A DNA stretch of 64,000 bases from Prado023 sp963706875 (lineage in GTDB: Bacteria > Actinomycetota > Actinomycetes > S36-B12 > CAIYMF01), in assembly GCA_963706875.1 (NCBI GenBank), contig CAVPNW010000016.1:558001-622000 (forward strand), in the 5' to 3' direction. Below the pieces are notes generated by a model. That model was not told where the DNA came from and made no database searches. It worked only from the letters and a program-made list of their open reading frames with translations. Position numbers and translations under genes: made by a program. Of this stretch, positions 14,397-23,000 are shown in pieces (the first letter of the stretch is position 1; every line of letters starts with the position of its first letter).

Positions 14397-16265
14397 ATGA
14401 GATGTCCGCAATGCAGGGCCGCTGAACTCGACCCCTCGCGACACGATGACGCAGGCATGGTCACCTGTCCGTGCGGGCACCGGGCGTACGCGGGCTACAT
14501 CGCCGAGGCGGACTCGCTGGCCGCGCGTTCCGCCTGGCTGGCCGACCGCGTCGCTGCCGGGGACCCGGCTCCCGCTCCCGACGTCCAGCGCGCCTACGCG
14601 ATCTGGGGCGCACCCGGGATGGGCGCACCCGGGATGGGCGCACCCGCCGGCCCCCAGCGGCTGGCGCAGGCGGCAGCCCCCGGATCGGAATGGCCGGCCA
14701 CTGCTCCACCCGCTCCAAGCGGAACCCCCAGCGCGCAGACGATCCTCCTGGGCGTGGGCGCGCTGCTTCTGGTGATCTCCGGAGCCGTGTTCGCCGCCGT
14801 CGTCTGGGACCGCCTCGGGGCCCTCGGTCAGGTGGCGCTCATGCTGACCGCCACGGCCGTCGTGGGCGCCCTGGCGATCCGCCTTCGTACGCGCCTGTCA
14901 GGCACCGCCGAGGCGCTGGCGGTCGTCGCCGCAGGACTGGCCACCGTCGACCTCATCGCCGCCCCCCTGCTCGGACTGCTACCGGAGCGCTGGGTCACCG
15001 ACCCCACCGTGTACCCGGCGATCGCGCTCGGTGCGCTGGGCGTCGGTCTCCTGCTCCTGAACGCTCGATTCGGGCTGCGGGCATGGAGCTGGCTGGGCTG
15101 GTCAGGACTGCTGGTCGCAGCCGCATGCGTGGTCCCCGCGGTTGCCAGCGCGACGGACTCCGCCGCGTGGACCGCTGCAGCCATTGCCGTGCCCGCCCTC
15201 ACCAGCGTTGCGATGCTGGTGGCATCCGAGCTACCTGGCAGGTTGGCCACACAGCGGGTCGCGCTGACAACCGTGGGCACCTTCGGCCTGTTCCTGAGTG
15301 CCGCAGCCACGGCCGCCTCTGCGCTGGAACGCGATGCCCTGCCCGGCGCGGTGGCCACGACCGCCGCCACCGCCCTGGCAATGATGGTGTGGGCCGCGCG
15401 CGACCGCCACCCCGACAGCAGGCGCCTGCCGCAGATCGGGGCCGCCGCCCTGTCCGGGATCACCGTGGCGCTCGTGCTCGCCCTCCCGGCCGAGCCGCAG
15501 CCTGTCTGGATCGCCGCGGCCGTGGCCCTCGCCGGCCTGACCGTGGGCCTCGTGGCCTGGGTCCTGCGGGCCGATCCCACCCTCAGCGCGGTCGGGGCGT
15601 GTTCCGTGTGGATCCCATGGGCCGTCACCCGCATGGACTCCGCGACGGACATGCTCGAGGGCAACGAGGTCGCCAGCCAGTTGTCGCTGCTGGCCGCGCT
15701 CGTGGCCCTCGTGGCCTTCGTGACCGCCTGGTGGGCACCAGCCACGGGATGGATCGGCGCCCTGCTCGGTGCCGCGGCGGTGCTCCTCGCCCCGATCTCC
15801 TGGCCCGATCCCATCGAGACCCTCACGCTGCCCTTCGCCGCGCTCCTGCTGCTCGCCGGCCTGCTCTGGCGGCGCCACGGGCCGACCCCCTCCCTCCAGT
15901 GGCTCGGGCCCGCCGTCGCGATGGCACTGATCCCCTCTGCGGTCGCCACCTGGGCTGCCCCGTGGGCCCTGGATGTGAGCAGCCTGGGCACCACCGGCCA
16001 TCTGCTCCGACTTGGGACCCTCCTGATCGCGTCGGTCATCGCCGCGGTGCTTGGAGCCCGGCTGCACCTGGGCGGCCTGCTCATCCCCGCGTCCCTAGCC
16101 CTGAGCATCGCGGCCATGGCCCAGGTCGTCAGCGGCCTGTCGAACCTGCCCCGATGGGTGGGTCTGGCCATCGCGGGAACGCTGCTGGTCCTCGCGGGGG
16201 CCCGCATCGAGTGGCTGCGACACGAGGGCCGTCGGGCGGTCGGCTGGGTGGAGGGGCTGCGATGA
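14397..16265 (+). CDS. Large multi-spanning membrane protein with N-terminal zinc ribbon
   Basis: 622 residues from ATG 14397 (GGAAGGGG eight bases upstream). Residues 1-40 hold MRCPQCRAAEL and VTCPCGHRAYAGY, a CxxC...CxCG zinc ribbon. After a proline-rich linker with a repeated GMGAP unit, residues 120-610 form about 16-18 hydrophobic spans with short loops and no catalytic motif. The layout resembles large actinobacterial zinc-ribbon membrane proteins with SCO7613-like domains. No known transporter motif was seen, so function is unknown. It is followed after about 100 bases by the LytM fusion gene in the same direction. Confidence 0.8.
   Translation: MRCPQCRAAELDPSRHDDAGMVTCPCGHRAYAGYIAEADSLAARSAWLADRVAAGDPAPAPDVQRAYAIWGAPGMGAPGMGAPAGPQRLAQAAAPGSEWPATAPPAPSGTPSAQTILLGVGALLLVISGAVFAAVVWDRLGALGQVALMLTATAVVGALAIRLRTRLSGTAEALAVVAAGLATVDLIAAPLLGLLPERWVTDPTVYPAIALGALGVGLLLLNARFGLRAWSWLGWSGLLVAAACVVPAVASATDSAAWTAAAIAVPALTSVAMLVASELPGRLATQRVALTTVGTFGLFLSAAATAASALERDALPGAVATTAATALAMMVWAARDRHPDSRRLPQIGAAALSGITVALVLALPAEPQPVWIAAAVALAGLTVGLVAWVLRADPTLSAVGACSVWIPWAVTRMDSATDMLEGNEVASQLSLLAALVALVAFVTAWWAPATGWIGALLGAAAVLLAPISWPDPIETLTLPFAALLLLAGLLWRRHGPTPSLQWLGPAVAMALIPSAVATWAAPWALDVSSLGTTGHLLRLGTLLIASVIAAVLGARLHLGGLLIPASLALSIAAMAQVVSGLSNLPRWVGLAIAGTLLVLAGARIEWLRHEGRRAVGWVEGLR
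14606..14645 (+). repeat. 15-bp in-frame tandem repeat, 2.7 copies
   Basis: The unit GGGCGCACCCGGGAT occurs at 14606-14620 and 14621-14635, with a 10-base partial third copy. Encodes the repeated GMGAP linker; the unit is a multiple of three, so copy number changes would keep the frame. Confidence 0.85.
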
Positions 16266-16364
16266 CCCGCGGCCCACAACGTCGCGACGCCATGTGATCT
16301 TGACCAGCGTCGAGGGCGTGCGTGCGGCAGACTGTCGCCAGTCCTGTGCCCGGAGGGAGTGGTG

Positions 16365-18497
16365 GTGAGCGAACGACGAACACCCGAGATGTTGGTGGTC
16401 CTGGATTCCGATCCCAACAGCCTGGCGCCCCTGACCATCGCCCAGCGGTACGCCGATGGGACGGTCCTGCTGACCGCCTGGAATGCCGACCCGCTGGAGA
16501 TCGAGGCCGTGGTCCAGGACTCCTCCACCGCCGAGCCCACGATCTCCGAAGCCCTGCAGGTGGCTGCCCAGCGAGGTTTGCCGTGGGTCGGGATCCGCCG
16601 TGACTTCGCAGCACCGGAGCAGCTGCTCACCGAGCTCATGATCGCAACAGCTCGGCACAGCCATGACATCGTCCCCGGCTTCGCCGTGTTCCTCGCCGAT
16701 GGCCAACCGGCGCCCTTCCGCCGCATCCTGGCCATCGTCGACCGCAGCGACGGCCCGATCTCGGGGCTCCTGGCCTACGCGGCCGTGGCCGTCGCCGACA
16801 CGGCCGGCGCCCAGCTGGACATCCTCATCGTCGGTGACGCCGACGAGAACCCCCACTCCGAGGACGAGCTCGAGTCCCTGGTCATCAGCAGGGAACAAGA
16901 GCTCTACGACGCGGCAGTGGCACGCGCGCGCGGCGAGGGGCTGCCAGTCACCTGGATCACCGCTGCCTCCGTTGCGGACCTGTGGAGCGTCGTCGCCGAC
17001 CAGCTCTCCCAGCACGACTACGACCTGGTGATCGACGACCTGGGCGACGTCTCCCTGGCTCGCATCGGCGTCAAGGACACGGCCAGCGGGACCCTGGCCG
17101 ACGGCGCAGCCGGGGAGATCCCCCTGAAGCTGCTCACGCAGACCGACGTCCCACTCCTGCTGGTCATGGACGAGATCCGCCTGGGACTGGCGCCACCGGC
17201 CCTTCTCAGGGCAGGTGCCATGGCTGCCATCGCGCTGGGGATGGTGGCCGCACCGATCGCCGCGGCAGCGGCCGCACCCGCGCCGGCCACCGCCTCAAGA
17301 GAACACCAGGACCCGGTCGGCACCCTGATCGCCGACCTCGAGAGCGCCCTCGGAACCGCCACTGAGGAGGAGGCCGAAGCCCGCAGGGCCCAGGACGCCG
17401 ACAGGACCGGTCGCGGGACCAGCGACGACGGGGCGCGTGCCCAGGCCGAGCAGATCGTCACCCAACCCACCGCATACGCCCCCCAGGCCGCCGCCGTGCC
17501 CTCAGGCTCGGAGCAGGCGGCCGTCGCGGCGCAGAGCCAGGCCCAGTCCGAGGACAAGGCGACATCGGACCCCAAGCCGCCGGAGGCTCCGAAGCCACCC
17601 AAGCCCCCCAAGGGTGGGGCGACGCCCAGCCAGGTCACGAAGGCCGAGAAGCAGGCGGCCAAGGACAAGGCAGCCTTCGAGAAGGACAAGGCCCAGAAGG
17701 CCAAGACGAAGGAGGCCGTGGCCGAGGCCGAAGCCGCTCGTGCCGAGGCGGAGGCCGAAGCCGCGGTCGCGCTGGCCGACCTCGAAGCGGCGACGCTGTC
17801 GCACACCGAGGCCGCAGACCACGCCGCCGCCACGCTGGCCGCGACCACCGGCGTTGCCGCGCTGCTGCCCGGGGGGCCGACCGAGGAGCAGGTGGTCTCC
17901 GCCCAGCTGGCCGAGCAGGCGGCGGCTGAGCGCCTCGCCGCCGCAGTGGCCAGCGGCGAGGAGGTGCTGGCCGCCCTGGAGTCCACAGAGCAGGCTCTGG
18001 CTGAGGAACAGGCCACGCTGGAGGAGCGCAGGGAGCAGGCCAGGGAGACCAAGGCGGAGTACGCGCAGTCCAAGGCGAAGGCCGAGGTCTACCAGGAGAG
18101 CCTTGCAGAGACCCGCCAGCCACCGATGGCCAAGGGCACCTACCGGCTCACCGCCCGGTTCGGCCAGACCGGTGGCTACTGGTCCTCCGGGGTCCACACC
18201 GGCCTGGACTTCGCCGGGCCGACCGGCACCCCCATCCTGGCCGCTGCGAGCGGGAAGGTGGTCTCCACGGGCTACGAGGGCTCCTACGGCAACCAGGTGA
18301 TCATCGACCATGGCGATGGCTACCAGACGACCTACAACCACCTCTCCGGGATCGGCGTCTCCGTCGGCGACAAGGTGTCGACCGGGGACCAGATCGGCAA
18401 GCGCGGGTCCACCGGGAACTCGACGGGTGCACACCTGCACTTCGAGGTCACCAAGGACGGGAAGTTCATCGACCCCGAGGGCTGGCTGGGTTGGTAG
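16365..18497 (+). CDS. USP-like domain - TM helix - coiled coil - LytM (M23) peptidase fusion
   Basis: About 710 residues. Residues 1-275 look like a tandem or extended universal-stress-protein/alpha-beta region (RRILAIVDRSDGPISGLLAYAAVAVAD, DYDLVIDDLGD, TDVPLLLVMDEIRLG). One hydrophobic segment follows (AGAMAAIALGMVAAPIAAAAAA). Next are an acidic Ala/Pro/Lys-rich linker, a long Ala/Glu/Lys coiled coil (about 425-585), and a C-terminal M23 domain with GVHTGLDFAGPTGTPI and HLHFEV, i.e. the H-x3-D and HxH zinc ligands intact. The predicted topology puts the USP part inside and the peptidase outside, acting on peptidoglycan cross-links. Start: three GTG codons in a row (16359, 16362, 16365) behind GGAGG; 16365 gives the best spacing. 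Confidence 0.85.
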   Translation: MSERRTPEMLVVLDSDPNSLAPLTIAQRYADGTVLLTAWNADPLEIEAVVQDSSTAEPTISEALQVAAQRGLPWVGIRRDFAAPEQLLTELMIATARHSHDIVPGFAVFLADGQPAPFRRILAIVDRSDGPISGLLAYAAVAVADTAGAQLDILIVGDADENPHSEDELESLVISREQELYDAAVARARGEGLPVTWITAASVADLWSVVADQLSQHDYDLVIDDLGDVSLARIGVKDTASGTLADGAAGEIPLKLLTQTDVPLLLVMDEIRLGLAPPALLRAGAMAAIALGMVAAPIAAAAAAPAPATASREHQDPVGTLIADLESALGTATEEEAEARRAQDADRTGRGTSDDGARAQAEQIVTQPTAYAPQAAAVPSGSEQAAVAAQSQAQSEDKATSDPKPPEAPKPPKPPKGGATPSQVTKAEKQAAKDKAAFEKDKAQKAKTKEAVAEAEAARAEAEAEAAVALADLEAATLSHTEAADHAAATLAATTGVAALLPGGPTEEQVVSAQLAEQAAAERLAAAVASGEEVLAALESTEQALAEEQATLEERREQARETKAEYAQSKAKAEVYQESLAETRQPPMAKGTYRLTARFGQTGGYWSSGVHTGLDFAGPTGTPILAAASGKVVSTGYEGSYGNQVIIDHGDGYQTTYNHLSGIGVSVGDKVSTGDQIGKRGSTGNSTGAHLHFEVTKDGKFIDPEGWLGW

Positions 18498-18559
18498 CAC
18501 ACACGCAATCGCGACCATCTCGCGACCCGGATGTGACAGCAGGTCTCGATCCTCGCCCC

Positions 18560-18565
18560 TAGGAT
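18560..18565 (+). promoter_or_regulatory. -10 element (TAGGAT), leaderless geometry
   Basis: TAGGAT at 18560-18565 stands six bases before the GTG start of the DUF3592 gene, with no Shine-Dalgarno sequence between. No good -35 was found. Confidence 0.4.
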
Positions 18566-18571
18566 CGAGCT

Positions 18572-19066
18572 GTGACGACGCTCGTGCTCGCGACGGTCGC
18601 GCTGTTCGCCGCGGCGGTGCTGATCGGCGTGATGTGGTCGCTGATCCGGGCGATGCGGGTCGAGTCCTCCAATGCGGCGCTGCGCCGTGAGGGCGTGCGC
18701 GTCACCGGCACCGTGCTGGACAACACCATGACCTCGACCGCCCAGCGCCGGCTGCTGTTCTCCCCCGTCGTCGAGTTCCGTGCCCGCGACGGCCGACCGA
18801 TCTCAGGGGCCGCCCACCAGGTCTCGGCGACCTCCTGGCCCAGGGGCGCCACCGTCGAGGTGGCCTACGATCCGGACGACCCCACCAGTTTCGTGCTGGC
18901 CGGACCCCCCGAGCGCGGGCACCTGATCGCCAACACCCTCATCGGGGTCGTGGTCGCCGCCATCATGGTCGGCACCGTGGTCGTGACCTACCAGATATGG
19001 GACCAGTTCCGCCACGACAAGGCAGGCCAGCCCCAGCCGGCGTCCAGCCAGGAAGGGCAGGAGTGA
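18572..19066 (+). CDS. DUF3592-family membrane protein
   Basis: 164 residues with a hydrophobic segment at each end (VLATVALFAAAVLIGVMWSL near the N-terminus, LIANTLIGVVVAAIMVGTVVV near 120-145). The soluble middle carries REGVRVTGTVLDN, LLFSPVVEFRARDGR and VEVAYDPDDPTSFVLAG, the usual DUF3592 sequence. Function unknown. The start is a GTG immediately behind a -10 element. Its stop overlaps the start of the TetR gene as GTGA, so the two are probably made together. Confidence 0.85.
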   Translation: MTTLVLATVALFAAAVLIGVMWSLIRAMRVESSNAALRREGVRVTGTVLDNTMTSTAQRRLLFSPVVEFRARDGRPISGAAHQVSATSWPRGATVEVAYDPDDPTSFVLAGPPERGHLIANTLIGVVVAAIMVGTVVVTYQIWDQFRHDKAGQPQPASSQEGQE

Positions 19067-19695
19067 CTGCCGAGGGCGCAGCACCCGACCTGAAGGTCCG
19101 TCACCGCCCGGTCCAGGCGCGCGGGCGGGTGCGCTTCGAGGCGATCCTCACCGCGGCCCGCGACCTGCTGGCCGAGGGCGGGGTCGAGGGGTTCACGATC
19201 GACGACGTCGCCGCCCGCGCCGGGATCCCCGTGGGATCGGTCTACCAGTTCTTCCCGAACAAGTTCGCCATCGTCGCCGAGCTCGACGCCCTGGACACCG
19301 CAGCGCTCATCGACGACCTGGCGGCCAGCGCCGAGCGGTTCGCCCTGGGCGACTGGCAGTCCGAGACGAACGCACTCATCGACCTGGTCGCCGCCCACTG
19401 GGTCGACGACCCGACCCGGCGCGCCGTCTGGCTGGCGATGCGGTCCACGGCCGCCACCCGCTCGCTGGCCGCCGAGCACTCCCGGGCGCTGGTCACCACG
19501 CTGCTGCCGATGATCCAGCTGCTGACCCCCGGGCGGACCCTGGACGAGCAGGTGACGATCTGCGAGGTCGTGGTGGAGATGTCGCAGTCGCTGCTGCACT
19601 TCTCGGTCTCCGACGGCGAGCCGAACCCAGCGACGGTGCGCGAGCTCAAGCGCATGCTGCGCGCCTACCTGCGCGCCGTGGCCAGGATCGCCTAG
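19063..19695 (+). CDS. TetR-family transcriptional regulator converging on acpS-fas
   Basis: 210 residues. The N-terminal HTH domain is clear: RFEAILTAARDLLAEGGVEGFTIDDVAARAGIPVGSVYQFFPNKFAIVAEL. The C-terminal ligand domain ends KRMLRAYLRAVARIA. GTG 19063 overlaps the DUF3592 stop and has a GGAAGGG ribosome site; the frame is open further upstream, but that part is antisense-like. The 3' end shares CTAG with the acpS stop. TetR-type regulators (FasR) control fatty acid synthesis in Corynebacterium and Mycobacterium; the position next to fas-acpS makes a similar role possible, but FasR identity is not shown. Confidence 0.88.
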   Translation: MTAEGAAPDLKVRHRPVQARGRVRFEAILTAARDLLAEGGVEGFTIDDVAARAGIPVGSVYQFFPNKFAIVAELDALDTAALIDDLAASAERFALGDWQSETNALIDLVAAHWVDDPTRRAVWLAMRSTAATRSLAAEHSRALVTTLLPMIQLLTPGRTLDEQVTICEVVVEMSQSLLHFSVSDGEPNPATVRELKRMLRAYLRAVARIA

Positions 19696-20096
19696 CCTCC
19701 CTCGAGCACCACCACGGCTGCGGCCATCGTCGGCTCGTGGGTGATCGACAGGTGCACGACCACCTCGCCCAGGGTGGCAGCGACAGCGGCGGCCAACTCG
19801 CCGTGGAGCACGAGGGTCGGGCGGCCCCATCCGTCAGGGACGACCTCCACCTGGCGCCAGTCCATGTCGGGGATCGCCGGGGCGCGGCCGGGCCGGGCGC
19901 CCGAGAAGGCCTTGACGAAGGCCTCCTTCGCCGCGTACCGGCCGGCCAGGTGCTGCGCGGCGCCGGAGTGCCCACCGGCCGCCCGCAGCTCGCCCACCGT
20001 GAAGGTCCGTTCGGCGAACACCGACCCCACAGAGCCGAGCTGCTCGGCGAACGCCTCGACCCCGACCAGGTCGATGCCCACAGAGCGGATCGGCAT
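19692..20096 (-). CDS. acpS: Holo-[acyl-carrier-protein] synthase
   Basis: 134 residues. Transfers 4'-phosphopantetheine from CoA to the ACP domain of fatty acid synthase. GIDLVGVEAFAEQL at the N-terminus supplies the metal-binding Asp, RYAAKEAFVKAF the second metal ligand, and LSITHEPTMAAAVVV the C-terminal motif. The start codon shares its A with the stop codon of the fas gene (TGATG), so it is translationally coupled to its own substrate enzyme, as in mycobacteria. Confidence 0.95.
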   Translation of the reverse strand: MPIRSVGIDLVGVEAFAEQLGSVGSVFAERTFTVGELRAAGGHSGAAQHLAGRYAAKEAFVKAFSGARPGRAPAIPDMDWRQVEVVPDGWGRPTLVLHGELAAAVAATLGEVVVHLSITHEPTMAAAVVVLEGG

Positions 20097-23000
20097 CAGG
20101 CGCCGGCCAGCCCCGGCAGCGTGCCCGCCGGATCCAGCAGCATCCCAGCCTCGCGCTCGCGCACCTCGTAGGTCGAACCCTGGCCGAGCCTGCGGTCGGT
20201 GCGCCGGTCGAACACCGGGTCACCGCCGTACGCCGCAACGAGCCTGGCCCGGGCGCCGGAGACCCGGCGCTCGTGGGCACGCTGGACGTAGGCGCTGCGC
20301 TGCTCCTCCGGGATCGCCTCGACGAACACATCGGGATGAGCCAGCGCGACGACAGCGGACACGTGACCGAAGCCCAGGCTCGTCACCAGCGCCGCACGCA
20401 CCGGCTCGACCCGGTGCAGCGACTTGTAGTCCACGACCAGGGCATCGCCGGGGGTCACCCGCGGGTCGGCGCTGACCAGGTTGGCGTTGCCCGGGACCGT
20501 CCCGGTCTCGAACACGTCGCACAGACCGGCCATCTGCCAGGCGGCCGCACCGCCCTTGGAATGGCCGGTGAGCGACTTCTGGGAGATCACCCGCAGCGGG
20601 GCTCCGGGCGTCCGACCCAGCGCCTGCTGGATCGTCTCGTGGACGAAGGCCTCGTTGGGGTCGTTGGCCTCGGTGGACGTGTCGTGCTTGGACACGACCG
20701 TCACATCGTCGGCGGCGAGCCCCAAGGTGGCCAGCGCACGCCCGAGGGGCGAATCGACGCCACCGCGGACGCAGCCCAGGGCACCGAGCCCGGGAGCCGG
20801 TATCGACGTGTGGATGCCGTCACCGAACGAGGCCGCGTAGCCCACGACCGCCCGGACCGGAAGCCCGAGCGCCAGTGCCACCGAGCCGCGGCAGATGATG
20901 AAGCTGCCGCCGCCCTGGGACTCCACGAAGCCGCGCCGACGGCGGTCCCCCGGCCGGCTGTGCTGGCGCGGGTGGAGACCGGACTCGATCATGGCGGCGT
21001 TGTCCGCGGTGGCGGCCATGTTCGCGAAGCCCGTGATGCCCTCGGTGCTCAGGTCGTCCCACCCGCCCCCGATGATGATCTCGGCCTTGCCCAGGGCGAT
21101 CTTGTCCACCGCCTCCTCGAGGGAGACTGCGGCGGTGGCACACGCCGCAACCGGGTGCACCATCGGGCCGTAGCCGCCGATCAGGCCCTGGTTGACGTGC
21201 GCGGACACAACGTTGCCCAACGCCTCCTGGAGCACGTCGTTGGCGTACTGACGGCCGGCCAGGGGGCCCATGAATACCTTGGAGATGCTGCTCATCCCGC
21301 CCATCCCGCTGCCCTGGGTGTTGCCCACCAGGCTCGGGTGAACGGAGCTGACCAGTTCCTCGGCGGAGACCCCTGCATCGGCAAGGGCCTCGGCAGTGAT
21401 CACGACGTTCCACGCCGTGAGCGCGTCCATCGAGCCGGCGATCCCGGAGTCCAGCCCGTGGCGGGTCGGGTCGGAGCCCAGCGGGAACTGCCCACCGGCC
21501 GCACGCAGCAGCGGCTTGCGCCGGGGGATCCGCACTGAGGCCCCAGCCGGAAGCGTGAGCAGCCAGCCCTCCTCCACCTGCGTGACCAGCGCGCCGGGGG
21601 CATTCGCTGCCATCGCCCGGGCCTCGGCCTCGGCCGGGAGGACCTTGGTCAGCGCACGGTCGAGGAACACCTCGGTGAACTCCCACACCCCGTTGGCCGC
21701 CACAGCGGCGTCGTGCTCGAACAGCCGGACGCCGGAGCGCCCCTCCACCTGCTCGCGATAGCGATCGGCGATGTCTGCCTCGACCACCGGGCTGCCCGAC
21801 TCGACGTCGACCCAGCCACCGGCCGTGCCATCCCAGTCGATGAGCCCGCAACGCCAGGCCAGCTCGACGACTCCGGAAGCACCCAGGTCGCCGACCTCCG
21901 CCTGCCAGCGGGTGGTCGAGCCACCCCAGGGGCCGTACTCGGCGATGCCGACCATCACGATCATGTCCTCGGCGCGCACCGTGGCCCGCGAGGTCCCCGC
22001 AGGTACCGCCACCTGGCCGCGTGCACCGGCGAGGATCACCGGGAGGTTGGGCAGCGCCGCGATCGTTGCGTCGGCCGCGGACTCCCGCTCACCCCCAGCC
22101 GCAGCAGCAGCGGTGAGCTCGGCGACGGCACTGGCCAGGGCGGCGCCCAGGTCCGCCCGGCCGGCGAGCCCGCCGGAGAGATCCAGGCGCAGCGGTGCGC
22201 GCTCTGCCTCGACCCGGAACGGCTGCGTCGCCAGGGCCGCGATCAGCGCGCCCATCTGCTCGGCGGAGTACGTGACCACGCCCAGCTCGTCCTCGACGTA
22301 GCGCGCGACCCGGTCGTTGGCGGCCATCAGCCCGGTGCCCCGGACCCAACCGATCTCCGCGGAGATGATCCTCGTCTGGGCACCCCACCGGGAGCCCTCC
22401 GAGCTCCACTTGTTGGCCATGGTCTCCAGGGCGGCCTTCGCATCCCCGTAGGCGCCGTCGCCACCGAACGTGCCATGGTTGGGCGACATCGGCAGGATCA
22501 CGCTGAAGCGGTCCCTGCGCGCGGCACTGGCCCGCTCTGCCAACCCGCCGACGAGGCGCTGGACGCCCAGCAGGAGCAGGCGCAGCGTGAGTTGCGAGTC
22601 CCGTCCGGTGTCGGGCAGCTCGCCCATCGCCGGGGCCGCCGCGAACGGCAGCACGAGGGTCGGCCACAGGGCCGGCTTGACCTCGCGGGTGACCGGTCCG
22701 AGGTCCTCGAAGGTCGGCGTGACCATCCACTCGATGAGCGCGTCGATGTCGGCGAACGAGGCCAGGTTGGCCCGCACGATGTGCAGCTGGGCACCGGGAC
22801 CGGCGTACCGGCGCTCGAGGTCGCGATAGGCCGCCACGCGTTCCGGGGTGTCGCTGGTGGTGACCAGGACCACCGTCGCACCACCGCGCAGCAGGTGCGC
22901 CACCGACGACCAGGCGATCGAGTTCGGTGACGCGCCTGTCACCAGGGCGACCTCGCCGCTGAAGTCCGCCGGGGCCTGCCCCAGCGCCTCGGCCGCAGCA

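Noticed and set aside
14828..16735. Long minus-strand frame opposite the zinc-ribbon membrane gene
   Set aside because: Ser/Arg/Ala-rich shadow of an intact membrane protein gene; no start signal or family motif.
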